64,000 nucleotides of DNA from NCBI GenBank assembly GCA_036365515.1, contig CM070874.1:213580942-213644941 (forward strand), written 5' to 3'. The translations under genes were made by a program, and so were the position numbers. Shown here piece by piece: positions 8,508-20,306 of this stretch (the stretch's first letter is position 1; each line of letters starts with the position of its first letter). Under the pieces are notes generated by a model. That model made no database searches. It was not told where the DNA came from and saw only the letters and a program-made list of their open reading frames with translations. This DNA comes from Torymus aiolomorphi. Its lineage: Eukaryota; Arthropoda; Insecta; Hymenoptera; Torymidae.

Positions 8508-10694
8508 TTAAATTAATAAAGAATGATAAATGTTATCTAATTTACTTGACTCTATCATTAAATTTACATTATTCCGATTTCTTAGAATGTGAATACTTTC
8601 AAGGCTTTCCCTCTTATATTTATTCTTAATCCCCTGTTCCAAAATATCCACACTCCCAAAATCGAAAGAATGCAAACTATTTAAACAATGTTCTTTCAAA
8701 CCCGATGTACAACTTGAGCTGCGTAAACTATATTGATGTTCATATATTCTCTTTTTCAAATATCTACCCGTTTGACCAATATAACAAGCATTACAATCCC
8801 TACAATTAATTTTATAAACAACTCCCGATTTCAAACATTTATCATCCTTGTCTTTACAATTACTAAATAACCTTTCTAAATTATTATCATTTCTAAAGAA
8901 AACTTGAATATTATGTTTACTAAAAACCCTTCTAATCCTTTCCGACAAACCTCTAACATATGGTAAACTAAAATATGCATTCTTTCCATTTCTATTCCTT
9001 GTTTGATTATCTACCCGCTGCTTCAATCCACCATTATAAATTTCCCACACTCTCTCATCAATCATTTTATCAATAAATTTTACGGGATAACTATTTTTAA
9101 TAAATGTTTCTCTAACTAAATTTAAATTCTTTTTCCTAAAATCTTTATGTGACAATTTAATCGCTCTGTCAATGACACCTTTGATCGCACCTGTCTTGTT
9201 TCCGAATTGGTGGTGAGAATCAAAATTTAAAAATCTACCTGACCATGTAGGTTTTCTATACCAATCTAATTTCACTCTATTATTATTACCTCTAATGACT
9301 CTAATATCTAAAAAACTCAATTGATAATCTTTCTCAACTTCTTTTGTGAATTTAATTCTATCATGGATAGAATTAAACACATCCACCATTTCATCCACAA
9401 AACATTCTGGTACAACTGCAAAAATGTCATCAACATATCTTTTAAAAATAATTGGCTGAAAAACCAACTTAGACAAAGCAATACTTTCCAATTTTTCCAT
9501 TACTAAATTGGCTATAACAGGTGACAAAGGTGATCCCATTGGACAACCATATCTTTGTTCATATAGACTATTATCAAAAGAAAAAATTGTGTTTTTAAAA
9601 ACCAAATTAAGTGCCTTTATAAATTCATCTTTTGTTAAACTAGTATGTACTTTAATTTCAGACCATTTATCTTGTATAATATCATTCAACAACTCTAAAG
9701 GTATATTTGTAAACAAAGATACTACATCCAATGAAACCATCCTATGATCATTCGGAATAATAATATCTTTCATTATACCATAAAAACTCCAACTATCTTT
9801 AATATATGAATTTGTTTTACCCACTATCTTGAACAATATATTAGACAAAAATCTAGCAAGTCTATACGTCGGAAAATTTATCGATGATATTATTATTCTA
9901 TATGTCAACTGTTCTTTGTGAATCTTAGGAAGCCCATAACATTTAGCTACAGTGCCATTTTCACATTTTAAATATTTAAACATACTATCTTTAATATAGG
10001 CTTTTGTTTTCCAATGCATCAATAATTCTTTCAATTTATCTTGTAGTCTATTGATATGTGGATTCCTAATTTTCACATAAGTGGTATCATCCTCCAACAT
10101 AAGTTGAATTTTATTAATATAATCCCTTTTATCCGAAACTACAGTTACATTTCCTTTATCTGCTTTTTGGAAGATCATATTCGGATTCTCTCTCAAGAAT
10201 TTCTTCGTTATTTTTAATTCATGGAATAAATTACTATTCAAATAATTATCAAATCTATGTTCTCTTTTAAAATTATCAACAACTTTAACTAAAGAACGCC
10301 TACATTCTTTTTTAAACTCCAGATTAAAACTACTCATACTACTTTCTACCTCAGCGATGATATTCTTGATCGGAAGAGATTTACTTGAATATGATATTCC
10401 AAATTTAGCACCCTTTGACATGATATTTACCACTTCTTCTGGTATTACTTTGTCAGTTAAATTTCTAAACCAATCCTTATTAACATTGTTAGTTTGATTG
10501 ACCTGAGAGTGTTTTCTATGCTTTAAATATTCAAATTTTCTTTTTAAGTTACTCCTATGGTTATATTTTACTTTTTCAAAGTGCCTCTTTTGACCACGAA
10601 AAAATTCTTGCAAATCATTCTGTTCTATTTTATTATATAAATATCTTTCAAGCTCTAATAAATATTTATTCAAACGATTAATTTCAAAATTCAA
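8508..10694 (-). CDS. Penelope-like reverse transcriptase with GIY-YIG endonuclease (copy A)
   Basis: 728 codons with no internal stop. A Lys-rich N-terminal region is followed by the RT domain (KADKGNVTVVSDK; RYGCPMGSPLSP; catalytic YVDDIF at about residue 418) and a C-terminal GIY-YIG nuclease (VVYKI about 624, CYIGQTGRYLKKR about 634) with Cys/His residues typical of PLE endonucleases. The frame has a TTG, not ATG, at 10694 and stays open upstream to about 10840, where a TAA interrupts recognisable N-terminal sequence; so the true N-terminus is probably upstream and damaged. Roles: target nicking and target-primed reverse transcription. Confidence 0.92.
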   Translation of the reverse strand: MNFEINRLNKYLLELERYLYNKIEQNDLQEFFRGQKRHFEKVKYNHRSNLKRKFEYLKHRKHSQVNQTNNVNKDWFRNLTDKVIPEEVVNIMSKGAKFGISYSSKSLPIKNIIAEVESSMSSFNLEFKKECRRSLVKVVDNFKREHRFDNYLNSNLFHELKITKKFLRENPNMIFQKADKGNVTVVSDKRDYINKIQLMLEDDTTYVKIRNPHINRLQDKLKELLMHWKTKAYIKDSMFKYLKCENGTVAKCYGLPKIHKEQLTYRIIISSINFPTYRLARFLSNILFKIVGKTNSYIKDSWSFYGIMKDIIIPNDHRMVSLDVVSLFTNIPLELLNDIIQDKWSEIKVHTSLTKDEFIKALNLVFKNTIFSFDNSLYEQRYGCPMGSPLSPVIANLVMEKLESIALSKLVFQPIIFKRYVDDIFAVVPECFVDEMVDVFNSIHDRIKFTKEVEKDYQLSFLDIRVIRGNNNRVKLDWYRKPTWSGRFLNFDSHHQFGNKTGAIKGVIDRAIKLSHKDFRKKNLNLVRETFIKNSYPVKFIDKMIDERVWEIYNGGLKQRVDNQTRNRNGKNAYFSLPYVRGLSERIRRVFSKHNIQVFFRNDNNLERLFSNCKDKDDKCLKSGVVYKINCRDCNACYIGQTGRYLKKRIYEHQYSLRSSSCTSGLKEHCLNSLHSFDFGSVDILEQGIKNKYKRESLESIHILRNRNNVNLMIESSKLDNIYHSLLI

Positions 10695-10995
10695 ATCTCT
10701 AATTTCTAAGTTAAGTAATTTATTTTTGAAAAAGAAAATATTTTTCCGTAGATCATAAGAAACTCTTTTATTGTAATCCCGATAAAAACCCTTATCATCA
10801 AATTTTTTTCCAATATGTTTAGGAAAAATATTTGATTTTTACACCTTAGAAGAAAAGTGAGTTGCTCCTTTAAAATTACAATCCTTAAAACCATTTTTAC
10901 CCATTTTGAGCAATAATCTTTTACCACCTTCCCATAAATCCCATATATATCTCTAAAAAACATTTTACCCCACCTTTAATAGACCTTAGTTTTAT
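10695..10995 (-). pseudogene. PLE copy A N-terminal extension and 5' region
   Basis: The long frame continues without stop to about 10840 (Lys/Asn-rich), then a TAA; a second frame (to about 10963) carries further similar sequence, suggesting a lost or shifted start. The 3' end of copy B begins at 10996. Confidence 0.5.
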
Positions 10996-12360
10996 CATTA
11001 AAAATATTACTTATGTCGACTGCAATTTAATATCAACTGATAAGAATTTTTCCATCGGTCTTACAGTCTTACAAATTAAATTAAAATAATTAATATTTAT
11101 GGCAGTCAGATTGCCCTTGTTTATAATCACCCCCCGCAGAATCTGAAATAAAAACTTAATTAAAATCTAGAAAAAACTTTGTTAGCAAAGGACGATCTGA
11201 CTGCCCACCACCACCACATTGTCCGACGTTTCGAGCCTGCTCCGGCTCCTCCTCAGGGACTGAAATAAAACCCGCGATACACCTCCTTATATACCATGCA
11301 CCCATACCCCTTCTTTTCTCTTACCCCACCACCCTCCACATTCCCTTCTCCAACTTGCCATTCTCACTTAAATTAATAAAGAATGATAAATGTTATCTAA
11401 TTTACTTGACTCTATCATTAAATTTACATTATTCCGATTTCTTAGAATGTGAATACTTTCAAGGCTTTCCCTCTTATATTTATTCTTAATCCCCTGTTCC
11501 AAAATATCCACACTCCCAAAATCGAAAGAATGCAAACTATTTAAACAATGTTCTTTCAAACCCGATGTACAACTTGAGCTGCGTAAACTATATTGATGTT
11601 CATATATTCTCTTTTTCAAATATCTACCCGTTTGACCAATATAACAAGCATTACAATCCCTACAATTAATTTTATAAACAACTCCCGATTTCAAACATTT
11701 ATCATCCTTGTCTTTACAATTACTAAATAACCTTTCTAAATTATTATCATTTCTAAAGAAAACTTGAATATTATGTTTACTAAAAACCCTTCTAATCCTT
11801 TCCGACAAACCTCTAACATATGCTAAACTAAAATATGCATTCTTTCCATTTCTATTCCTTGTTTGATTATCTACCCGCTGCTTCAATCCACCATTATAAA
11901 TTTCCCACACTCTCTCATCAATCATTTTATCAATAAATTTTACGGGATAACTATTTTTAATAAATGTTTCTCTAACTAAATTTAAATTCTTTTTCCTAAA
12001 ATCTTTATGTGACAATTTAATCGCTCTGTCAATGACACCTTTGATCGCACCTGTCTTGTTTCCGAATTGGTGGTGAGAATCAAAATTTAAAAATCTACCT
12101 GACCATGTAGGTTTTCTATACCAATCTAATTTCACTCTATTATTATTACCTCTAATGACTCTAATATCTAAAAAACTCAATTGATAATCTTTCTCAACTT
12201 CTTTTGTGAATTTAATTCTATCATGGATAGAATTAAACACATCCACCATTTCATCCACAAAACATTCTGGTACAACTGCAAAAATGTCATCAACATATCT
12301 TTTAAAAATAATTGGCTGAAAAACCAACTTAGACAAAGCAATACTTTCCAATTTTTCCAA
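10996..12360 (-). pseudogene. PLE copy B, 5'-truncated RT / GIY-YIG
   Basis: It carries the 3' UTR, the nuclease domain and the last part of RT (ORF 11368-12360, 330 codons, starting just before YVDDIF). It is almost identical to copy A. The upstream RT is missing and the sequence switches strand at about 12360. Confidence 0.9.
11221..11260 (-). ncRNA. Hammerhead ribozyme-like motif, PLE copy B
   Basis: Same bases as the copy A motif: GTCC/GGAC stem I, CTGAGGA, stem II, GAAAC, GTC. It lies 2.86 kb from the copy A motif in the same orientation, as expected for tandem PLE units. Confidence 0.68.
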
Positions 12361-14266
12361 TTTTTATGTGAAAATTAGGAATCCACATATCAATAGACTA
12401 CAAGATAAATTGAAAGAATTATTGATGCATTGGAAAACAAAAGCCTATATTAAAGATAGTATGTTTAAATATTTAAAATGTGAAAATGGCACTGTAGCTA
12501 AATGTTATGGGCTTCCTAAGATTCACAAAGAACAGTTGACATATAGAATAATAATATCATCGATAAATTTTCCGACGTATAGACTTGCTAGATTTTTGTC
12601 TAATATATTGTTCAAGATAGTGGGTAAAACAAATTCATATATTAAAGATAGTTGGAGTTTTTATGGTATAATGAAAGATATTATTATTCCGAATGATCAT
12701 AGGATGGTTTCATTGGATGTAGTATCTTTGTTTACAAATATACCTTTAGAGTTGTTGAATGATATTATACAAGATAAATGGTCTGAAATTAAAGTACATA
12801 CTAGTTTAACAAAAGATGAATTTATAAAGGCACTTAATTTGGTTTTTAAAAACACAATTTTTTCTTTTGATAATAGTCTATATGAACAAAGATATGGTTG
12901 TCCAATGGGATCACCTTTGTCACCTGTTATAGCCAATTTAGTAATGGAAAAATTGGAAAGTATTGCTTTGTCTAAGTTGGTTTTTCAGCCAATTATTTTT
13001 AAAAGATATGTTGATGACATTTTTGCAGTTGTACCAGAATGTTTTGTGGATGAAATGGTGGATGTGTTTAATTCTATCCATGATAGAATTAAATTCAAAA
13101 GAAGTTGAGAAAGATTATCAATTGAGTTTTTAGATATTAGAGTGATTAGAGGTAATAATAATAGAGTGAAATTAGATTGGTATAGAAAACCTACATGGTC
13201 AGGTAGATTTTTAAATTTTGATTCTCACCACCAATTCGGAAACAAGACAGGTGCGATCAAAGGTGTCATTGACAGAGCGATTAAATTGTCACATAAAGAT
13301 TTTAGGAAAAAGAATTTAAATTTAGTTAGAGAAACATTTATTAAAAATAGTTATCCCGTAAAATTTATTGATAAAATGATTGATGAGAGAGTGTGGGAAA
13401 TTTATAATGGTGGATTGAAGCAGCGGGTAGATAATCAAACAAGGAATAGAAATGGAAAGAATGCATATTTTAGTTTACCATATGTTAGAGGTTTGTCGGA
13501 AAGGATTAGAAGGGTTTTTAGTAAACATAATATTCAAGTTTTCTTTAGAAATGATAATAATTTAGAAAGGTTATTTAGTAATTGTAAAGACAAGGATGAT
13601 AAATGTTTGAAATCGGGAGTTGTTTATAAAATTAATTGTAGGGATTGTAATGCTTGTTATATTGGTCAAACGGGTAGATATTTGAAAAAGAGAATATATG
13701 AACATCAATATAGTTTACGCAGCTCAAGTTGTACATCGGGTTTGAAAGAACATTGTTTAAATAGTTTGCATTCTTTCGATTTTGGGAGTGTGGATATTTT
13801 GGAACAGGGGATTAAGAATAAATATAAGAGGGAAAGCCTTGAAAGTATTCACATTCTAAGAAATCGGAATAATGTAAATTTAATGATAGAGTCAAGTAAA
13901 TTAGATAACATTTATCATTCTTTATTAATTTAAGTGAGAATGGCAAGTTGGAGAGGAGAATGTGGAGTGTGGTGTCGTAAGAGAAAAGAAGGGGGTATGG
14001 GTGCATGGTATATAAGGAGATGTATCGCGGGTTTTATTTCAGTCCCTGAGGAGGAGCCGGAGCAGGCTCGAAACGTCGGACAATGTGGTGGTGGTGGGCA
14101 GTCAGATCGTCCTTTGCTAACAAAGTTTTTTCTAGATTTTAATTAAGTTTTTATTTCAGATTCTGCGGGGGTGATTATAAACAAGGGCAATCTGACTGCC
14201 ATAAATATTAATTATTTTAATTTAATTTGTAAGACTGTAAGACCGATGGAAAAATTCTTATCAGTT
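12361..14266 (+). pseudogene. PLE copy C, inverted, 5'-truncated and frameshifted
   Basis: Plus-strand copy covering most of RT and the nuclease (ORFs 12368-13108 and 13142-13933). A 2-base deletion relative to copy A near 13098 breaks the frame downstream of YVDDIF. It ends at the 12-bp duplication; compared with copy A its last about 35 bases are missing. Confidence 0.9.
14042..14081 (+). ncRNA. Hammerhead ribozyme-like motif, PLE copy C
   Basis: GTCC 14042-14045 pairs with GGAC 14078-14081; core CTGAGGA 14046-14052; stem II GGAGCC and GGCTC (14053-14069); GAAAC 14070-14074; cleavage-site GTC 14075-14077. All core positions fit the hammerhead consensus. Confidence 0.7.
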
Positions 14267-14278
14267 AAGTAACTTAAA

Positions 14279-14527
14279 ATTAAAGGAAAAAAAATGTTAT
14301 TTGGAATTAGAACAATTTGGAGAAAAAAGAAAAAAAAAAAGGTTTAAACGCAAAATGCTGATTTGATGTCGATTATGATTACGACATTTGGTATAGGTTG
14401 TTTCCGAGTAATGGTTCATAAGGAGTATTATGTGCCCAATGCGAAGAAAGGTTTCTGAGTAACGACTTCTTGATCATTACTATATAGTTTTGGATAATGG
14501 GTGTTGGTATCGGTAGGAGCTGACGGT
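14279..14527 (-). other. E1 sequence between env and the PLE insertion
   Basis: AT-rich at its left end with a poly(A) run near 14325-14340. No ORF, RNA gene or repeat recognised. It is the 3' flank of env in E1. Confidence 0.5.
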
Positions 14528-16420
14528 TCAGGTGGTATATCTTGATTTGGGGGATCGGATGGGTTTACTTTTACTTCCTGTAACTCCGTTGGAGGTTCGG
14601 TCGGAGGTTGTTTGCTTAGATGGATGAGCGAATGGGTTATAGACCCAAATAACGCTCCAAGAAGACGAACTGACCAACCGTAAACAATGTGGAGAGTAAC
14701 ACCTGTGAACGAAAATATTGATGATGGCTTTCACAAGCTGAAAGATCATGATCAACGCCAGGAAACCAGCGCTGGCATTGCCGAACATTAGGAAATGCGA
14801 CCAGAATCTTTGCCATGTTGTTTCGATGAGGTGCTCTATGGCATTTTCATTTAACAGCTTATCAAGGGCGGATTCGTTATTGTCTAGAGGATGACCTCTC
14901 ATTTCCCTGGCAACGTCATTTAGAAGGCCCGGTCTTTCCATGGGGAACATGATTCTTTCCCGTAATTGGTCAAGATCTCGTTGGTTGTAAATCCCACTTA
15001 TGACAAGTTCAGAGGGACTGATGTAAGTCCATGTGGGTTTTGCCATAGGGTGTATTATTGTTGGTGATATAGCCTCCGTTGGAGAGGGTAAGATTTTGTA
15101 CCAAGAGTTTCCAATAAAGTAGTAAGATGGAAGTAGTGACTTACAGGGCATACGGGTGCCTTTCTGTTTCAATATGTGTGTTCGGGGAGTAAGAAAGAAG
15201 GTTTGATTATTTCGTGTTACTTCTAATTCAGCATAGCAGTAATTTCCATGCTGTACTTTTACTTCGACTGGGACACACTTTACTATGTGGACCACTTCTC
15301 CTGCGGAAACTCCGATATAACCCGGTCCTTTCATTAAGTCAAAAACAAAATCATCGGGTGATTGTTTAGCTATTGATAGCGAATTCTTAATTGTTTGGCG
15401 TTCCAAATTACGTCTTTGTACAAGTACGTCTCTATACAAATTTTTCATTTGCTCGCGGATGTGTTTTTCGACGTAGACGAACTTAGAATTTACGTAGGAG
15501 AAAATATCTAAATTAATAACACTTATAGTATCGGCTGTAGCGAAGCTATTTCCTTTCGTAGTCTCGAAAATAATTAATTTAGAGTGCTCGGTTGTAATTA
15601 TTTGATACCCACAAACCGATTCGTAATTTCGGGTGGTTAACGCAAAAGTAACCCCTTGAGTGGCCAGAGAGTATACCACCTGCCTATTTCCACCTAGGTC
15701 AGGGTTGGACATTTTATTGGCATAACCCTCATAAAGGATACCGTATGTGTTGAATTTACATGAATCAGTGGGGATGGTTTGCCAGAAGGTATATCCACCC
15801 TCTATGTCTAGGCAATTGCCTATGGACAATGGACAAACTGATCCTGAGCGTAGGTTTATGTGATTATTATCTAGTCTAACTTGCGAATCACAGTCCATTA
15901 GTGTGATTTTTATAGTACCCTGTACAACTACGTTCTCCCAGGTACCATAGGGATCGGAGTACCCTGCTCCGCTACATTTACCTTCCGTGGTTAACGAACC
16001 TGCTAAAATGATACTATGGGTCACGGTAGAGTTTGGTTTTACGCCTACTATTACTTTGGTGTTGGGTAAATTATATGTTCCATAGTGATGTAATATTTCG
16101 CACGCATCTTTAGAAATGTCCTGAATATATTCGTTTTCTCCGTTCAATACAATAGAATTATGCGAAAAGCTACCGCAATGATAGATGGTGCGATGTATTT
16201 CCAATTTGCATTGGATTACATGAGTCGACGCGTATTCGTTGATCTGTAGCAACTGGACGAACTGTTGGGTGACCTTGGGTTGGTGATCAGGGACTTCGCA
16301 TTCGCCCACATCTTTAAGTGACAGTGTGGTGACGTTCAACTGTCGTGCCCCGCAATCATACCCAATTAGGGCAGAGGTTCTACTCAGCAAAGTTAAAACA
16401 AATAAAATCACAAAGCTCAT
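14528..16420 (-). CDS. env: E1 envelope glycoprotein (intact)
   Basis: 630 codons from ATG, the only long open gene left in E1. It has a clear signal peptide (residues 1-19, hydrophobic, ending TSALIG), many Cys residues through the ectodomain, several N-glycosylation sequons (N29 first; also NST, NQT, NES, NAS), one C-terminal membrane segment (about 548-570) and a tail of about 58 residues rich in Ser/Lys. No furin-type cleavage site is obvious. Overall layout suggests a class III, rhabdo/chuvirus-like arthropod glycoprotein rather than the baculovirus-F type env of classical gypsy; that assignment is inference. Position after integrase fits env. Products would act at the cell surface in membrane fusion or entry. 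Confidence 0.85.
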   Translation of the reverse strand: MSFVILFVLTLLSRTSALIGYDCGARQLNVTTLSLKDVGECEVPDHQPKVTQQFVQLLQINEYASTHVIQCKLEIHRTIYHCGSFSHNSIVLNGENEYIQDISKDACEILHHYGTYNLPNTKVIVGVKPNSTVTHSIILAGSLTTEGKCSGAGYSDPYGTWENVVVQGTIKITLMDCDSQVRLDNNHINLRSGSVCPLSIGNCLDIEGGYTFWQTIPTDSCKFNTYGILYEGYANKMSNPDLGGNRQVVYSLATQGVTFALTTRNYESVCGYQIITTEHSKLIIFETTKGNSFATADTISVINLDIFSYVNSKFVYVEKHIREQMKNLYRDVLVQRRNLERQTIKNSLSIAKQSPDDFVFDLMKGPGYIGVSAGEVVHIVKCVPVEVKVQHGNYCYAELEVTRNNQTFFLTPRTHILKQKGTRMPCKSLLPSYYFIGNSWYKILPSPTEAISPTIIHPMAKPTWTYISPSELVISGIYNQRDLDQLRERIMFPMERPGLLNDVAREMRGHPLDNNESALDKLLNENAIEHLIETTWQRFWSHFLMFGNASAGFLALIMIFQLVKAIINIFVHRCYSPHCLRLVSSSSWSVIWVYNPFAHPSKQTTSDRTSNGVTGSKSKPIRSPKSRYTT

Positions 16421-16553
16421 TTTTACTTTGTTGAGTCTATGAGATTTTTATTGAATTAACAAAAGGAAAATTATTGTTTTTTTTTTTTATATTTGCTCTG
16501 TAACAAAAAGAGATATTAGTGTTTGAGCCCTGCCTCCTATATACCCTACTTCT

Positions 16554-16662
<109 letters not shown>

Positions 16663-16865
16663 CATGTTTTTAAATAAAACAAATTTATTATTACTTTTTC
16701 AAATTGAATATTTTATATGCGTCGAACTTAAATTAAAAATAATATTCAAGGATTCCTAGACCCTAATTCTAACTAAGAATTTGACCTTAAATTACCTAGT
16801 AAGTAATAATAAAAAAAAAAATAATTTTTTTTCTTTTTTTTTTTTTCAGGAAATTCATTGTGTTT

Positions 16866-17798
16866 TCAGTCTTTGTGTTTTTTCTTGTTTCTATTTTTTG
16901 ATTTAATTTCTTGATTAATATGTGAAATCCGTAAACGATTTGCATGCACTATTTTATTAGTTTTATTTATCGAAATTCTTATATTTACTTTATCTATTAT
17001 TTCCAATATTTTATGTGGACCGGTATAGTGATCACCAAATTTATTAGGTTTGGGACCTTTTAGTAGAAAAACATAATCGCCTATTTTAAAATTTCTTGGG
17101 TTTATGCATTTATCATAGTACTTCTTGGATCTATTTTTGGAGTCAACTAAATTATCATAAACTAGAGTTCTGATTCCAGTGAGTCTGGTGACTAGATCAA
17201 CTAAATATCCATTGTAGGTAGGAAGCAAATCTAATTCCCTTAGTGGATCGCTGGATGGTAATCTAGCTAATTTGCCAAATACAACCTCATATGGCGCGTG
17301 CTTCGTACTCTCTTGTACACAGGTATTATAATTGAGCATAGCTAGATCGAGCCATTCGTCCCAAACCGAATCCGCATTGGTATATTGTTTAAGAAACTCA
17401 CCTAATGCGTGATGGGATCTTTCCAACGAACCATTCGACTGGGGATGGAAAGCGGTGGTTTTTAATTTTTTAATTTTTAGCCGTTTAGATACCCTTTCCA
17501 TAAGTTTACTCAGGAAGTTTTGTCCTTGATCGGTTAGCACTATTCTGGGTGCTCCAAAAATGCATATAAATTTCTTTATAAATGCATCGGCTATTGTCGT
17601 ATCTAAAGTGTTCTTTAAAGGGACTGCAAGACAGAATTTGGACAATTGATCTTGCATCGTTAGGATATACTCGAATTCTGTTTTTGTCTTTTGTAATGGA
17701 CCAACGATGTCCATTGCAATTTTATCAAATACCGTTAATTTTAGAAATGGAAACCTTTTCTTCCTCGCGTATACATAGTGAAAAATAATAGTAACCAT
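16866..17798 (-). pseudogene. E1 integrase (core and C-terminal domain)
   Basis: 310 codons. The catalytic core is recognisable: MDIVGPL, LTDQGQNF and HPQSNGSLERSH give D, D and E. The C-terminal part ends with a GDYVFLLKGP / YTGPHKILEI segment. The zinc-binding H2C2 domain expected upstream is absent: the frame runs straight from the post-RNase H linker into the core, and a frameshift lies between 17725 and 17798. So the protein is both shifted and internally deleted. Confidence 0.88.
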
Positions 17799-19904
17799 TT
17801 TGTCTTTTAGAATAATTTACATTAAGATACTTTAAAATTTGCTTAGGTTCTACTTTATTATTTTCTATTAATTTTAAGGCACCATTATCACACGGGTTGC
17901 CATTACTATCCACAAAATATATTATATTATCTTTTCTACAATGAATTAAATCCTTAACCTCAATTATTTGACAATTTTTATCTAAATCTACAGATTTTAA
18001 CTTGAACTCCGAGGGTTCGGATTCGTTTATTGAAGTTGATAAATGAGAAGTCTCTGATAAATCGTCGGTATTCGGCATTAAATGGGGTTCAAATGTATCA
18101 TTGTTTACGGAAGAATAGATAGTTTTTTCAGGTTGGGGAGATATCAGTGCTTCTCCGTGAAAATCATCATCTAGACTATCTGATTCTATGTAATTAGGTT
18201 TAGGTTTATTTGCAACGCGTTCAGAGACCCGTTTCTCATAGGACTCTAAGATAATTGGATCATTTTTCTTTTTGTTAATTTTTTCTTCAGAGTCTGGTAA
18301 CTGAGATATAATTGCTGATTTTGGTTTTAATGTATTCTTAATAGAATTAGATTTATCCACGTTTTTTCTTGTTTTGTTTATTTCTTTATTTGTTTTTTTC
18401 TTAGATGTTAAATTATTTTCTATTACTTTAGATTTATTAACGGCGTCATTGGTAAGATTAACTTTTTCATTAAGCAATTTAGATTGTTTCCTGGTGATCA
18501 CATTACAAATGAGGTTCCTAGATAACGCATCCGCATTAGCATTCAATCTTCCAGGCTTATATATAACCTCATAATCAAATTCAGAGAGTTTAAATCTCCA
18601 TTTTTGAACACGGGTGTTGCAATCTGCGGTTTTGAACCAAACTAATGGTTTATGATCGGTTACAAATGAGATTTTTCGGTTATAGATATAGGATCGGAAG
18701 ATTTTCGCACAATGAATCATGGCTAAAGCTTCCTTTTCGTATACCTCATACTTTAATTCAGGTCTTCTAAGCACACGAGAGGCGTAACTTATTGGAAGAT
18801 CTTTGCCAATTTCTCCTTGAGAGAGTATTCCACCAATGGCATACCCTGATGCGTCCGTAGTAATAATAAAAGGTTTAGAAAAATCGGGATACTGTAAAAT
18901 AGGAGGATTGCATAATGCCTCCTTTAGTGACCCAAAGGCTTCATTTGTCGTTTCAGTCCAAACAAAATCAGTATCCTTTTCCAGTAATTTTGTTAACGGT
19001 TTTGACATCGTCGCAAAATTTTTAATAAATCTTCTATAATATCCGGCTAGCCCTAGGAATTGCCTAATGTTTTTAACAGTTTCTGGCTGGGGAAAACATC
19101 TAACTGCCTCAAGCTTTTTAGGATCAGGACTAACCCCATCTTTACTGAAGACATGACCCAAATAGCAAATTTCACTTTTTAAAAATTCACATTTATTAAT
19201 GTTTAATTGTAAATTTGTTTGGTCTAATCTTTCCATAACCAAACTTAGTTTTTCCTCATGTTCTTCTAAGGTATCGGCCAAAATAATTATGTCATCGATG
19301 AAGGTAAATAGAATTTTTCCTTGTAATCCTCTAAACGTTTCATCAATGTATCTTTGAAAGGTAGGGGGGGCACTTTTTTAATCCAAACGTCATACGAACA
19401 TATTCATAATGGCCATATGGCGTACTGAAAGCGGTTTTGTGTGAATCACGGGCATATCTGATGGAAACCCGATGCTAAATCCAGAACCGTATAATACTTA
19501 TGTCCTCTCACCTGATCAATGATTTGTGTTATATCAGGTAATGGGTATGCGTCAGTTATTGTTTTTTCATTTAGCAAACGAAAATCTGAGACTAGACGCC
19601 ATTTCTGCTTCAAGGAGGCATCCAACTTCTTTGGAACCAGCCAAAGAGGGGAATTATAGGGTGCGGTCGAAGGTTTTATAATTCCTTCCTGCAGGAGTGC
19701 CTCAACTTGTCTGTTAACCTCTTCCATAAGAGATATCGGAAATTTATATTGTTTGACGTTGATAGGAACGTCATCGGTGGTGATAATTCTATGCATTACA
19801 GTGCTGGCAGCACCTAAATGTTGTCCTTCCAAAAGAAACCTATGTTTAAATTTTGAAATTAAATTAATGATATGATTCCTTTCTGTTCTATTTAGGTGAT
19901 CCAA
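17725..19904 (-). pseudogene. E1 reverse transcriptase and RNase H with long linker, frameshifted
   Basis: RT N-terminal half at 19446-19904 (WRLVSDFRLLNEKT; VLDLASGFHQI); frame changes and stops over about 19280-19446; then FIDDIIILAD at the catalytic site (about 19290), thumb, RNase H (TTDASGYAIGG near 18860) to about 18490. A Lys/Ser/Glu-rich linker of about 200 residues follows, ending in a small segment (FVDSNGNPCDNGA) that is also seen between RNase H and integrase in other gypsy elements. The linker is open for 518 codons in all. Confidence 0.88.
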
Positions 19905-20306
19905 CCTTAAAAATTCCAGAATGTAGTCATTATTACATTCTGTATTTTTAGCGTAAATGGATACATTCGTATCTTGCTGATAATTTTCAAGAGTATCGAG
20001 GGCATCCTCAATTTCTTGATCAGATATAACTGGTATACTTCAGCAAAGGTATATTTCAGCAAAGGTCTCGGTATAGGCAATCTTAAATAGTCTACGAATT
20101 GGACAAATATTCTCATCCATAATTTCCTTTTTATTATCTGAATCTAAGATGGCAATTTTATAATTGGAATAATATTCCTCTAGATCGGATAAATCGTTAG
20201 AATTTTTTTCGGAGTATTCTATATTTTCACTGTCAGTCTCGTTTCCAACATTAACATCTAAGCTAGCATTGGAAATTAAACTTGAGTGGGAAATGGTTAG
20301 ATGATT
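19905..20306 (-). pseudogene. E1 region between protease and RT
   Basis: Acidic, Asp/Glu/Asn-rich low-complexity coding remnant in more than one frame, with at least one stop near 20040, where a 20-base stretch (cagcaaaggtatatttcagc-type) is partly duplicated. No domain recognised. Confidence 0.5.

Larger units (their letters stand above)
8136..14266. mobile_element. Composite Penelope-like element: two minus copies in tandem plus one inverted copy
   Basis: Copy A (8136-10995, minus) has the long ORF. Copy B (10996-12360, minus) is 5'-truncated and joined head-to-tail to A. Copy C (12361-14266, plus) is 5'-truncated and joined head-to-head to B. The unit is bounded by AAGTAACTTAAA duplications. 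Tandem and inverted partial copies inserted as a block are a known hallmark of Penelope-like elements. Copies are nearly identical, so the structure probably arose during one insertion. Confidence 0.92.
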
